Assembly (NCBI GenBank): GCA_013306675.1
Contig: JABLUY010000025.1
Location: forward strand, 154,983 to 218,982
From: Thraustochytrium sp. TN22
Lineage: Eukaryota; Sar; Bigyra; Thraustochytrida; Thraustochytriidae
Reading direction: 5' to 3'
Length of the DNA: 64,000 nucleotides
The position numbers and the translations under genes were made by a program. The notes under the pieces are model-generated. The model saw nothing but the letters and a program-made list of their open reading frames with translations, was not told the DNA's origin and searched no databases. Within the stretch, counting starts at the first letter, position 1. The number at the start of each line of letters is the position of its first letter. Shown one piece after another: positions 8,531 to 18,859 of the stretch.

Positions 8531-10675
8531 TCATCCGAACATAGTGGGCGCTGGACATGTGGATCCCCTGGGAAAATGTTTGCGGGGGGGGGGAGAAGGC
8601 CCGTGCTCGTGAAGATACGGCTCCTCGTGAGGGCGCGGCTCCTCGGAGGACCCATCCGACGAGAGAGAGAGGGACGAAAGGTACAGAGACGAGCGCAGAG
8701 GCAGACCGTAGCCCTGGAAGCCCTGGAGGGGACGCGGTCTATAGCGTAGGGAGCTGCAGTCATGACACGATGGTAGTGTGCACTGCGGCTCGTCCTGGGG
8801 CTCGTCCACAATGGACCATGGCCCCCCTTCATCATCTGTGACAGACTGCGAGGGCGAGAGGACTGCGTCTACGTCGAAGCTGGAGTCCACCTCGTCGTCT
8901 GATATGTGCGGCACTCTTGGCGCTGCAGACGTGCTCACGGTACGTGCTGCCTGGGCTACATGCACCACGGCAGTCGTGGGCACTTCGGCGTGCGGGCGCT
9001 GGCGCGCCTGAGGCTGCAGAGCGCAAGGCGCGTTGCCGCTGCTGTCCTGGTCCGGTTTTTCTGCCACGTGACGATGAGCAAGAAGCCAGGAGAAGGCTTG
9101 GTGGAGTGTCCAGAAGAACAGAAAGACAATCGGGAGCCCGCCCCAGGCAAGGACCCACGCGAGAGCATCGAGCGCCCAGTCGTGCTCAAATTGCTCACCA
9201 AATTGCTCACCGGACCGGCGTGCATGAGGCGGTGGAGAACCCGAGAGCAGTCCGCGATTGGAGGAGTTTCGAGATGGTCTTGCGGACTGGGTCGAAGGCA
9301 CGTGCTTGGCCGGGCGCTGCGCGTCGGTCGATGGGGCGCCAGGGGGGAGCCCGCGCTTGAGGCCCCGAGACGGCCTTGAAGATGAGTACGAGGACGCGGA
9401 AGGATGGCTCGAAGACGCCGCCGACCCAGCGTCGCCACCAGCACCGTCGTCATTAGGCGACGGCTTCTCCTTCTTGGGCAACTTCTCGAAGAGGCGGGCC
9501 ACGTTGCCGCCCACGCCGAGGTAGAGGACACCGGCAAACCAATTCTTGAGAACGCCAAGCCGCTCGCCGCGGGAGTCTCTGGCGGCGGTGAGCCTACCCA
9601 GAGCGCTCGTGATCGGGATGTATGCAGTTGCAAAGGGCTTTCGCGCAGCGAGAATGAGCGCCAGGGCATCGAGCTGGGCGACGACGTTCAGGTCATGGGA
9701 AGCGGGTTCTACGGGAAGTTGTGTGCCGCCGCCGCTCGCGATTGGGGCACCTGGCTCAAGAACGTCGAAGCATAGGTCCAAGAGCGTCCTCAGCGCCGCG
9801 ACCGGGTTGGTGTCTCTGGGAAACTCCCGGTCAACGGGAATGCCGAGCCGCGTCACTGCGCGGAGCGCGTCGTCCTCGCTCCGAAAAGCGCGGCAGCGCT
9901 CGAGGACATTTTCGCACCACGGCGCGCGTCTCTTGGGCCCACTGCCTCCACGCAGCTTGCTCGTGGTGACGACGAGCAGCTCGACCATTGTGTAGACCGC
10001 GCCCACACCTTGGTCTCCGGTCGTATAGGCCATGGGGCTCTGGCCTGCACGGCCAACGACCGTCTCAAAAAAGCTGGCCAGGTTCTCCATGTATGTTCGG
10101 CGGAGCCGACCAGACCTGCTGGCCGTTTGGTCGAGCTGCTGGATCATGGCCATCAGTTGCCCAGTGGACAGGCGCTCAGGCAACGGCCGCGCCAGGAACG
10201 CCTCAAGTTCTTCGGCAGCAGAGCTGGGCCGGGCGAAGATTAGCGGAGTGGGGTGCACCAGTCCGGTGGAGATCGTTTGCGCCGGTCGCGGGGAACCGCG
10301 CGGGGGCCACGTTGGCGGCATCGCCACGCGCAGTCCGCTGGCGACCCGGACGCCCCTCTCCGCGCCGCGGTGAATCTGGCCTTGCAGGTGCGGCACGGGT
10401 CTCTGGTAGACTCCGCGCGCCGCGACGGACCTCTCGTCGTCCCTGTGGTCTGCGAAGTCGAGGTCGCCGTGCGCGCGCGGCACAGGCGGCGTGCTCGGCG
10501 CCCTAGGCATCAGCGACGCCGGCGCCATCCCGTCCGTCTCCATAGGCGGCACGCGCATCTCGTGCTGCCTCGCGTCCGCGTCCGCTCCGAGCCGCCGTCC
10601 TTGGCCTCCCGAGCCGCGCGCGCCGCCGCCCGCCTGCGCCGTGGCGCCGGGCAGCCGCCCGCCGTCGCGCTGCAT
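8531..10675 (-). CDS. Uncharacterised protein with one C-terminal membrane segment
   Basis: I do not recognise this family. The ORF encodes up to 714 residues from an ATG at 10673-10675; another in-frame ATG about 40 residues in is an equally good start. The first 130 residues are Arg/Pro-rich and low complexity. A helical, well-mixed region follows (about residues 130-400) with few charges, probably a folded domain. Then come a Ser/Pro-rich linker and a long hydrophobic stretch containing WVLAWGGLPIVFLFFWTLH, about residues 520-545, which is a probable membrane anchor. The C-terminal tail has acidic Ser-rich motifs and ends next to a run of nine or more G at about 8582-8592. The helical block is loosely reminiscent of peroxin-13-type proteins, but I cannot support that assignment. 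Confidence 0.6.
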   Translation of the reverse strand: MQRDGGRLPGATAQAGGGARGSGGQGRRLGADADARQHEMRVPPMETDGMAPASLMPRAPSTPPVPRAHGDLDFADHRDDERSVAARGVYQRPVPHLQGQIHRGAERGVRVASGLRVAMPPTWPPRGSPRPAQTISTGLVHPTPLIFARPSSAAEELEAFLARPLPERLSTGQLMAMIQQLDQTASRSGRLRRTYMENLASFFETVVGRAGQSPMAYTTGDQGVGAVYTMVELLVVTTSKLRGGSGPKRRAPWCENVLERCRAFRSEDDALRAVTRLGIPVDREFPRDTNPVAALRTLLDLCFDVLEPGAPIASGGGTQLPVEPASHDLNVVAQLDALALILAARKPFATAYIPITSALGRLTAARDSRGERLGVLKNWFAGVLYLGVGGNVARLFEKLPKKEKPSPNDDGAGGDAGSAASSSHPSASSYSSSRPSRGLKRGLPPGAPSTDAQRPAKHVPSTQSARPSRNSSNRGLLSGSPPPHARRSGEQFGEQFEHDWALDALAWVLAWGGLPIVFLFFWTLHQAFSWLLAHRHVAEKPDQDSSGNAPCALQPQARQRPHAEVPTTAVVHVAQAARTVSTSAAPRVPHISDDEVDSSFDVDAVLSPSQSVTDDEGGPWSIVDEPQDEPQCTLPSCHDCSSLRYRPRPLQGFQGYGLPLRSSLYLSSLSLSSDGSSEEPRPHEEPYLHEHGPSPPPRKHFPRGSTCPAPTMFG

Positions 10676-10969
10676 GCCCGATGCCCGCCAATCTTCGCGG
10701 TTCTCCCTGCGGCCACCGTCCAGCCGCCGGCCCGCGCGGGGCTGCCCGCGCCGCGCGCCGCTGCGGAGCCGCCGCCGCCGCGCCGCCGAGCCCGCGCCGC
10801 GCCGCGCCGAGGTCGCGTTCTGCCGCGCGAGGGCGGCGAGCCCGCGCTCCCGGAGAACGGCGCTCAGGCGTCTCCCGAGACGCGCGGCGCGGCGCTCTCC
10901 GCGGGCGCGCCCAGGCGTGCTCGCGGCCAGCGCGCCGTGGCGGCGGGCGGGGGGGGCCGCCGCAGGACC

Positions 10970-11546
10970 GGCGCAACGACCGCGGCAGCTCGCGCGCCGC
11001 GGAGCTGGCCTGCACGTGCCGACGCCTCGTCATCGGCGTCCGCCGCGAGGACGTGCTCAGCGACATGCAAGTGCCCGGCGTGCAGCGCCTGCGCACCATG
11101 CTGCAGGCAAGGACGGCAGGCCTGGAGCATCGCCTTTGAGATGGTGCGCGAGACCTGCGCGGCGCCTGTCGTCGAGGTCTGGAGTGCGCGCCGCCGCCCA
11201 GGACCACACCGTCTTCTGCGCCGGCGTGCTCGAGCCTCTTCGACCACATCACCCACTCGGGCAGGACGCCCCTCGCGGACCACGCCGCGCTCATCCGTCG
11301 CTTCTTCGAAGACGACCGATAAAGCTTAGCTCAAGCAAGACCCCCGTGGGTCGCGTGATCTCCGCCGAGCTCACCTGGAGCCCGTCGGAGTCGAACCTCT
11401 CCAAGTGCGAGGCTCGCAACGGCGGCGCAGGCCACCTCGAGTACACCTACCTCATCTGCGCCAGCGCGCTCGACGAGAAAGTCTTTCGCAGGCTCGCCAG
11501 CGAGAGCGACCTCACCGCCGCCGCCGTCGACGACGGCACCGACTAG
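10970..11546 (+). pseudogene. Frame-broken coding relic, family unknown
   Basis: No single frame is protein-like throughout, but protein-like stretches run head to tail in changing frames. Frame 1 holds GVRREDVLSDMQVPGVQRLR and stops at 11137-11139. Frame 2 then reads FEMVRETCAAPVVEVW, frame 3 reads AQDHTVFCAGVLE, frame 1 reads LFDHITHSGRTPLADHAAL, and frame 3 reads AELTWSPSESNLSKCEARNG and ends at TAG 11544-11546. At three of the junctions removing one base would rejoin the frames (for example the T run near 11138 and the C pair near 11238). At the fourth, near 11325, one base seems missing. This looks like a decaying gene, or a locally poor stretch of assembly. It lies directly upstream of the TPR gene, which has similar breaks. 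The upstream limit is uncertain, and I do not recognise the protein. Confidence 0.45.
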
Positions 11547-11859
11547 GCGTACGGCGACCTTCGCTTCGGGAAACCACGCTCGGTCTCGCGGCGCTCTTCT
11601 CATGATTGGGCTCAAGGCAAGGCTTCCTCCGCTGTTTTAGGCCTGTTCGGCGCGTGCCACGCGCCGGTCACCGGTGATTGGTGAATCAGATAGTAGACAA
11701 GGCGACAGGACCAGCGCCGTGTGCAGTGCCAGTGCGGTGCAGTGCGTGGAGCGCTGCCGCAGTAGTAGGAGAGCGGCCTCCTCCCCTGCTCGCTCCCTCG
11801 CATCCAAAGCATGAAGCTGCAGCGCCCCCCTCCCGCCCGACCGGCTCAGCGCGCGCGCC
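11547..11859. other. Spacer upstream of the TPR gene
   Basis: These 313 bases carry no supported ORF. They contain less GC-rich DNA around 11620-11720 and may hold the TPR gene's promoter. Confidence 0.3.
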
Positions 11860-14120
11860 ATGTCGGACGTCGCCGTCAGCGTGCGCCGCAGCCTGCGCCA
11901 CAGCCTGCGCCACAGCCTCGAGAGGCGGCGCACCGCGCGCTACCTCGCGCAGGAGCGCAAGATCATCGACTACCGCAGCGTCAGCATGCGCTTGCTCGAG
12001 CGCATGCTCGAGCGCGTGCTGGACGAGTCGCTCGCGCCGGGAGTCCAGCTCTTCGTCGCGGCGCGCGACATCAACGAGCACGTCAAGGAAGGCGCCACGA
12101 TCGCGCTCCTCTCACGCGCCGAGAACAGCACCACCATCCTTGGACGACAGAGTCCGCTTCACGGAGGGCGACGACGCCCGCCCCAAGCCGCGCGAGGAGT
12201 GGTTCACCGAGGACATCGCCGAGCACGTGGTGCTGCCCGCCACGATGCCCCTCCGCACGAACCAGTTCTACATCGACACCATCGCCGAAACGAGCGACAT
12301 CGGCGAGCCCTTCCAGGGCCAGCCAGGCCCGCCGCTGCAGCTTCGCAGACCTCGTCGGCGCGCTCCGGGCCAGGTTCGAAGACGTGCCCCAGCAAGAGCA
12401 GTTCGTCTGGCTCGATCTCTTCTGCGCCAACCAGCCGCTCCTCACCAAGCCAGACCAGGATCTTCCCGCGGAGGTCATCGACGCGCGCAACCGCTTCCTG
12501 ACGCATGGCCTCCACTTTGCCATCGCGCAGTTCACCCGCGGCACCCTCGTCTTCTTCGACCGCTGGGACGAGCCCGCGCCGCTGAAGCGCGCCTGGTGCG
12601 TCTGGGAGTTCTACGGGGCGCTTCGCGCCGGCGTGCCACTCGACGTCGTCCACGCGCCTGGCCAGGAATGGGCTTTCTTCGACCAGTTGCTCGAGGACTA
12701 TGGTCAAATCGCGGTCCTCATGGCCGACAAGATGGACGCGCGCAAAGCTCAGTGCTGGAAGCCCGAGGACAAGGCCATGATCGACGAGGCGGTGGCCAGC
12801 CACCTCGCTGGCGGCTACACGGACGTCAACATGGCCATCCAGGGCCGCCAGCGCGCCTGGCTCCTCGAGATGGGGCTGGACATAGTCAATGAGCTGAGGC
12901 GAGACGGCGGCGACACGGAGCCGGCCGATCTTGCAAGAGCGCTCTGCCAGCTCGCCAACTTGCACTATGCGCAGGGCCGCTACGCCGAGGCGCTCCCGCT
13001 CTACGAGGAGGCGCTCGAGATCACCAAGGAAGCCCTCGGGGACCGGCACGCCTCAGTGGCCAGAACGCTCCACGAAATCGCCAATTTGCACGCTGAGCAG
13101 GGCCGCTACGCCGAGGCGCTCCCGCTCTACGAGGAGGCGCTCGAGATCTACAAGGAAGCCCTCGGGGACCGGCACGCCTACGTGGCCGCCACGCTCCACG
13201 CGATCGCCATGTTGCACTATGAGCAGGGCCGCTACGCCGAGGCGCTCCCGCTCTACGAGGAGGCGCTCGAGATCTACAAGGAAGCCCTCGGGGACCGGCA
13301 CGCCTACGTGGCCGCCACGCTCCACGCGATCGCCATGTTGCACTATGAGCAGGGCCGCTACGCCGAGGCGCTCCCGCTCTACGAGGAGGCGCTCGAGATC
13401 TGGAAGGAAGCCCTCGGGGACCGGCACGCCGACGTGGCCGCCACGCTCCACCAGATCGCCGTCTTGCACGCTGAGCAGGGCCGCTACGCCGAGGCGCTCC
13501 CGCTCTACGAGGAGGCGCTCGAGATCTACAAGGAAGCCCTTGGGGACCGGCACGCTTATGTGGCCACCACGCTCCACCAAATCGCCAACTTGCACGCTGA
13601 CCAGGGCCGCTACGCCGAGGCGCTCCCGCTCTGGGAGGAGGCGCTCGAGATCACGAAGGAAGCCCTCGGGGACCGGCACGCCGACGTGGCCACCACGCTC
13701 TGCAGTATCGCCAACGTGCTTTACGTGCAGGGCCGCTACGCCGAGGCGCTCCCGCTCTACGAGGAGGGGCTCGAGATCAGGAAGGAAGCCCTCGGGGACC
13801 GGCACGCCTCAGTGGCCACCACGCTCCACAACATCGCCAAGTTGCACGCTGCACAGGGCCGCTACGCCGAGGCGCTCCCGCTCTACGAGGAGGCGCTCGA
13901 GATCAGGAAGGAAGCCCTCGGGGACCGGCACGCCGATGTGGCCACCACGCTCCACCAAATCGCCAACTTGCACTTACAGCAGGGCCGCTACGCCGAGGCG
14001 CTCCCGCTCTACGAGGAGGCGTTCGAGATCTACAAGGAAGCCCTTGGACCAGAGCATCCGGACACGCGAACCGCGCAAGAAAATCTGGCGGCTTGCCGCG
14101 AAGAACTCGAGGCCGCCTAG
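11860..14120 (+). CDS. TPR (kinesin-light-chain-type) protein with TIR-like N-terminal domain; N-terminal part frameshifted
   Basis: The C-terminal 380 residues are at least nine TPR units of 42 residues with the core QGRYAEALPLYEEALEI, close to kinesin-light-chain TPRs, which bind protein partners. The preceding domain (about 12340-12890) has the motifs FVWLDLFCANQ, LVFFDRWDEPAPLKRAWCVWEF and a later DMG/DVN region. These resemble the cytosolic TIR-like N-terminal domains of TPR/STAND proteins in stramenopiles and haptophytes. The protein-like start MSDVAVSVRRS (11860) is in frame 1. The protein-like reading moves to frame 2 near 12138 (CTTGG where CTGG would rejoin) and to frame 3 near 12335. 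Frame 3 by itself is open from an ATG at 11811, so an automatic caller would choose that start, but its first 170 residues are Arg/Pro/His-rich shadow. The gene is either recently broken or carries two single-base assembly errors. Confidence 0.7.
12972..14105 (+). repeat. Nine near-identical 126-bp TPR-coding units
   Basis: The string CAGGGCCGCTACGCCGAGG recurs every 126 bases at 12972, 13098, 13224, 13350, 13476, 13602, 13728, 13854 and 13980. Units two to four are nearly identical even at silent sites, which points to recent expansion or gene conversion. The repeat keeps other frames and the opposite strand open, producing long false ORFs. Confidence 0.95.
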
Positions 14121-14555
14121 AGCCTTCGGAAGCCATGAAATGAGCATTGTTTGCCTTGTGATCAGTGCGGCTTGCGAGGTCCTCGTCACTCGTGAACGCA
14201 TTGCAGTTGACGCTCTTACATTCCAATCGATCTGATGCCTCAGCTCCGGCAAGTGCGCGGCCGCGCCTGCTCAGGACGCACGCCGACCGATGGAGACGGG
14301 CTCTGATACTTTGTTTGCCGTGACCCGGCCCAGTAGAAATCATGTTACTGCACAAGAACGAGAAGAGCACGAAGATTGCTTGCATTGCTGCCCCCATGAC
14401 GTCGCATGACAGTGGTGGCTGGCTCGCTAGCTCGTCGTGCCCGCTCTGCCGGGGCGGGCTGTGCAGGAACTTGTTGCTGCGCTTCGCGCCTCCTGCCGAG
14501 AGAGAAAACATCACAAGACAACCAAAACCGCCAGCGGAGCGGCGCCGAAGCCGCC
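14121..14555. other. Intergenic region before the SF2 helicase
   Basis: This stretch of about 435 bases, less GC-rich than the surrounding genes, holds the 3' end of the TPR gene and the helicase promoter. An in-frame ATG at 14406 extends the helicase ORF, but the encoded residues are not conserved-looking. No separate gene seen. Confidence 0.35.
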
Positions 14556-14897
14556 ATGGACGACCTAGCGGCGCTGCGGGAGGCGCTCGAGGCGCAGGAG
14601 GAGGGCGCTGCCGCCGCGCCCGCGCCCGCGCCCGCCCCTGCGCCCGCGCTCCTCGACGCTGACGCTGGCGGCGCGGGCAATGGGCGACACGAGTCCGTGG
14701 CCGGCCGCGACCACGACTCCGCCGAGGTCTCGTCGCTCGACAGCGACGAGGATGAGGGCGAGGACAGCGGGCAGCAGCGCATGCGACTACCTGCCTCTCA
14801 AGCCGCGCCTGGTCCGGCGGCGCGAACGCGAGTGCTCGCGGCGTCTGGCGGCGGTGGCAACGACGACTCCGCAGAAGTCTCCTCGCTGTCAAGTGAG

Positions 14898-14928
<31 letters not shown>

Positions 14929-16574
14929 GGCGGCGCACGAAAGCGCCGGTGGCCGAGACGAAGCCCTCCGGCGACGTCGAGTCCGTCGAAGTCTCCTCGC
15001 TCTCCAGTGCTGAGGACGATATGCGACTGCCGGCCACCCAGGCTGCGCCCACGCCCGCGGCGCGAAAGGCTGCGCCCGCTGCCGGGGCACGAGCAGGTCG
15101 CGAGAGCGAGGCAGGCCTGGATGCGGCCCCTTCAACGTCGTTTGGGGTGCTTCACGAAGTCTCTGCCAATACGAGTTCGGCGGCCACGACAAAAAAGGCC
15201 AAGACGAAGACCTCGGTTGCCACGGACGGGCTGGACGACGAGAGTGAAATCAAGGTCAAGTTGCGCAGCTATCAGCAGCGGCTGCTGGACAAGGTGGAGC
15301 GAGGGGTGAGGACAGGTCGGCACACGCTCGTGTACCTGCCGACGGGCGGCGGCAAGACGGTGCTGGCGGCGCACCTGGTGCGGCGCTTCGTGCGCGGACG
15401 CGAGGCCGGCAGCTCGCATGCGCTCTTTGTGGTGAATCGCAACGCGCTCGTGGACCAGACGGCGCGCACGATGGAGGCGTGCGGCCTGGCGCGGACGGAT
15501 TACGGCTTCGTCAAGGCCGGGAAGGCGCCGACAGCGGGCGCGGCGCTGCAGATCGCGTCCATCCAGACGCTCTTCAGCCGCAAGCAGATGCGCGAGACGC
15601 ACAGCTCGCTGGCGTCTGTTCGACTCGTGGTCGTGGATGAGGCGCACTGTATGCTAGCTGCGCAATACCTGCAGCTGCTAGAGCGCTTCGGGCAGGCTGT
15701 GGTTGTGGGCCTGACGGCCACGCCCTTTCGCATGCGCGAGGAGGAGTCCTTGGAGGAGGTCTTCCCGCGACTCGCGCAGGGGCCCTCGGTGAGCCAGATG
15801 ATTCGGCGAGGCAGTCTCGTGCCGCCGGTGTTTTTGGCGCCCTCCACGGCGCCCGGCCGCAAGCTCACGAGCCGCGTCGCGCTGCTCGATAAGACGCTCG
15901 ACGCGGCCGTCAAGCGCTGGCAGGACTACTGCCCCGGCGCCTCCACCATTGCCTTTTGCGCCTCCGTCAAGCAGTCGCAGGAGCTGGCCGCCAAATTTCT
16001 CGATGCTGGCGTGTCGGCGCAGCACCTCGACGGGACGACCACGGAAACGCGCCGCCGTGCCATCTTTGAGCTGGCTGCGGCGCGTGAGGTCCTCGTGCTC
16101 TGCTCCGTGGGCGTGCTCTCCGAGGGCTTCGACCTGCCCTGCGTCGAGGCCGTCCTTTTGCTGCGCCCCACCGACTCGCGAGGCCTTTACGTGCAGCAGG
16201 TGGGCCGTGGCTTGCGGCCCTCGCCAGGGAAGGCGCGCTGCCTAGTGCTCGACGAAGTCGGCAACGTCTACCGGCACGGTCCGGTGGACGGGCCGCTCGG
16301 TTTCAAGTGGGAGGACCTGCCCTGCGCGCTGCTCGGGGACGGTGAAGCGGCCAAGCGCCGCGCCGAGGCGCGCATGCAGCGCCTCGTGCGGGACTGCATC
16401 TCCGCCTCTTGTCCAGCCGTCGTCCATGCCCAGGACCCGGAACCGCGCTGCCTGCTTTGCCGTGAGCGACGAGCGGCCGCCAGGGCCAAGAAGGCCTCCG
16501 TCGCTGCGGACGATCTCGCCGACCTCCTCGCCTCGGGGCTGCGCGTTGCGGAGGATGAGACGGCCCGTTCGTAG
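14556..16574 (+). CDS. SF2 DEAD/DEAH-type helicase (RadD/YejH-like)
   Basis: A 672-residue protein with an acidic N-terminal 200 residues (Ser/Asp/Glu repeats of SAEVSSL type) followed by a two-lobe helicase core. Visible motifs are Walker A PTGGGKT at about residue 262, DEAH at 361-364, the TATPF motif shortly after, and the C-lobe QQVGRGLRPS arginine-finger motif. The motif set and short core resemble the bacterial RadD/YejH and SSL2-like SF2 group rather than spliceosomal DEAH proteins. Conserved Cys pairs near the C-terminus (CISASC and CLLC) could form a zinc site. It probably acts on nucleic acids; nucleus or organelle cannot be decided. The ATG at 14556 (context GCCGCCATGG) is preferred over 14406. 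It converges on the methyltransferase with about 100 bases between stops. Confidence 0.82.
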
Positions 16575-16676
16575 TCGTAGAGTCGTAGATCGAGAGAGCA
16601 AGACAGCGAGGGAGCGAGAGACACAGAAAAGGGGAAGGAATAGCAATTTAGTGTACACTACGAGTACTCGGGTTGA

Positions 16677-18593
16677 TCATGGAGTACCACGCGCCACAAG
16701 GCGGGACCACGCTTGCCGAATGCTCTTTCGCGGCGGCAGGACGTTTGGGTCCACGCGCGCAGCAAGGTTGTGAACAGCTTGCCACTGCCCTCGCGTTGCA
16801 TGCCAGTGCGCCATGGCCACCAGCTGCTGCGCGTTCTCGCGTTCGCTCAGCGGAAAACGCATCGCAAAGGCCTGTGCAATGCGCGCATCGAGCGCTGTCC
16901 GGTCGTCTCGCGGCAGATGCCACATGAGCGCCCAGACCAGCTCGAAGTCGTCGTGCGTGACGTCCAGGAGCGCATACAAACCGTCCGACCCGAGCTTCGC
17001 GGCTAGAGCGCGCCGCTCAGCCGCGTCCATGCCCGTGATCCAGCCCTGCAGACGATCAAAGTCCGTGACTGTGAAGCCCTGCGCCAAGACGGCTTTGACG
17101 GCATCCAATGCAGCCGCGGCCTGCTGCCCGGCGTTGAGGACGTACGCGCTCAGGCCCAGGCCCTGCGTCGGGTCCTCCTGGTGCCACGCTGCAACCGAGC
17201 CCACGCGCGCGTCGCAAGCCCAGAGCGCCCCAAGCGTGTACGGGTCTACGGCGCACGAGATACAGCCGCCCTGTCCGTGGCGATCCAGACCCGGGACACC
17301 CGCATGCCACGCCATGACGTCCTGCACGGAGTCCTGCATCTTGTCGGCCACGAGTGCAAGGCGTGGCTGCGCGGACCCGTGGCACAGGCGCGCGAGCGCG
17401 TCTCCCGCCGCCGCGTTGATGAGCACGGGCTGGCCCGTCGGCGCGTCTACCGCGGCGAGCACCGCGCGCGCACGAGCGTCGTCGTCGCGCACTACTTCGA
17501 AGTCAAGCTCCACGCTCGCATGGTTTGGGACAACGGGTGCCGCCTCGCCCGCTGTCACGCGCCGTGGCCAGCTTGTGCAGACGCCGCGCTCGAGGCGGCT
17601 GCCGATGCGGAAGACCTCAGCTGGGAGTGAGTCCAGCACGTAGTTGCAAATGGCCACCACGGGCGATTCGCGCAGATCTACCGTGCGCCCCTTGCCCTCG
17701 CCCAGCAGGCGAAAGGCGCTGTAGTCCACGCTCTCGTCAAGCAGGTCCAGCTGCGCAAAGGCCAAGCGCCCTTCTTCAACAAGGTCGGCCAGGTCCGCGC
17801 GCGCGCGCACCTGTTGCATGGCGCCCTGGTGGAAGTCCGTCATGACTACACAGACGCGCAGCGCCGCATCCACTTCGCGCAGCGCCCGCGCGAGCCTGAA
17901 CGCGAATGTGCCGTGACCCGACCCGAGGTCCAGCACGTAGAGCCGCGTCGTGCCAAGGGACCACGTCTCGCTTAGTCCCGCAACGACCCGCGCGTACTGG
18001 TGCGCCAAAAAGCAGCTCGACGTAATCCCGCACGGCACGTCGTTGGACTCCCACGGGCGCAGGCCCTGCGCCGCGTAGTACTGGGCGCTCATGCGCCATA
18101 AACAGCTCTCGGCCAAGGGCACGCGCTGCTCGAGCGGCCCAAAGTTGAGCCTGTCCTTGTCCTTGCCCTCGCACTCGCCCTCGCACTCGCGCTCGCGCTG
18201 CCGCCTGCGCCTGCGTTGGCGCCCGCTCTGGTCCTGCCTCGGCTCGTGCTTGTCGAGGCGCCTGCGCTTGCCGTCGTCCGCTGCGAGGTCCGCCACGCCC
18301 AGCGCTTCGAGCTCCTGCAGCAGAAAGGCGCGCTCTCGGGGCGTGCTGCACGCCAGCGTGAGCGCCAGCTTGGGCGCCAGCGGCGCCAGCACGCGGCGCG
18401 GGCTTACGTGGTGGTGGTGGCGCTGCTGCTCATCATGCCCGTGCTCGCGGCATGGTCGTCGTTCGTCGCGGTCGAGCCGCAGCAGCAGCAGCGCGAGCCC
18501 CAGCGGGAGTCTGCGCGGCGACCCAAAGGTGGCGAGCGCAGCCTCCTCGAGCGCCGCCAGCAGTCGGCCCTTGCCGCACGCTTCGACCGCCAT
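16677..18593 (-). CDS. Class I SAM-dependent methyltransferase, extended C-terminus
   Basis: The central domain has the class I SAM-binding loop VLDLGSGHGTF, preceded by a Tyr/His-rich segment and followed by the acidic strand MTDFHQG and an ICNYVLDSLP motif IV-like segment. Together these define a Rossmann methyltransferase of unknown substrate. About 200 further C-terminal residues are helical and may be a substrate or partner domain; they include DFDRLQGWI and a pattern resembling degenerate helical repeats. A very basic linker (RRRRR region) lies around residues 100-150. The ORF is open to 18686, but the ATG at 18591-18593 (MAVEACGKGR) is the more likely start, giving 638 residues. The CTAGCTAG palindrome near 18717 lies upstream. 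Confidence 0.7.
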   Translation of the reverse strand: MAVEACGKGRLLAALEEAALATFGSPRRLPLGLALLLLRLDRDERRPCREHGHDEQQRHHHHVSPRRVLAPLAPKLALTLACSTPRERAFLLQELEALGVADLAADDGKRRRLDKHEPRQDQSGRQRRRRRQRERECEGECEGKDKDRLNFGPLEQRVPLAESCLWRMSAQYYAAQGLRPWESNDVPCGITSSCFLAHQYARVVAGLSETWSLGTTRLYVLDLGSGHGTFAFRLARALREVDAALRVCVVMTDFHQGAMQQVRARADLADLVEEGRLAFAQLDLLDESVDYSAFRLLGEGKGRTVDLRESPVVAICNYVLDSLPAEVFRIGSRLERGVCTSWPRRVTAGEAAPVVPNHASVELDFEVVRDDDARARAVLAAVDAPTGQPVLINAAAGDALARLCHGSAQPRLALVADKMQDSVQDVMAWHAGVPGLDRHGQGGCISCAVDPYTLGALWACDARVGSVAAWHQEDPTQGLGLSAYVLNAGQQAAAALDAVKAVLAQGFTVTDFDRLQGWITGMDAAERRALAAKLGSDGLYALLDVTHDDFELVWALMWHLPRDDRTALDARIAQAFAMRFPLSERENAQQLVAMAHWHATRGQWQAVHNLAARVDPNVLPPRKSIRQAWSRLVARGTP

Positions 18594-18859
18594 GGAGTTT
18601 TGCTTGCAAAGCTGGCGCCACGAGCACGGCACCGAGTGCGAGGCCGGGGACAAAAAGGGCCTGCTGCCGGAATGCCTCTGTAGCAAGCTTTGCTCTTGCT
18701 GTGTGTTTGGTGCAAGCTAGCTAGACAGCGTGAGTTTCCGCACTCAATGTCAGCTCACTGTCAGCCGCGGCCAGCTTCCTGATGAAGAGGTTCATCGCCA
18801 GTGACAGGGACAAGGCCATGAACAGCTCTCAGTGAGAAAAGTTCTACCTGTAAGTTCAA

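Noticed and set aside
8531-10675. Peroxin-13 identity for the membrane protein
   Set aside because: Only a loose resemblance of helical and hydrophobic blocks; no SH3 domain or diagnostic motif is visible.
11380-11410. GGTTCGACTCC on the minus strand as a possible tRNA T-arm
   Set aside because: The flanking five-base stem does not pair, and no acceptor or anticodon arm could be found.
12931-14235. 434-codon ORF in another frame over the TPR repeats, and a 250-codon antisense ORF (13053-13805)
   Set aside because: Shadows of the 126-bp repeat: an array whose unit is a multiple of three keeps all frames open. Compositions are Arg/Ser/Thr or Val/Glu/Arg repeats without fold signals.
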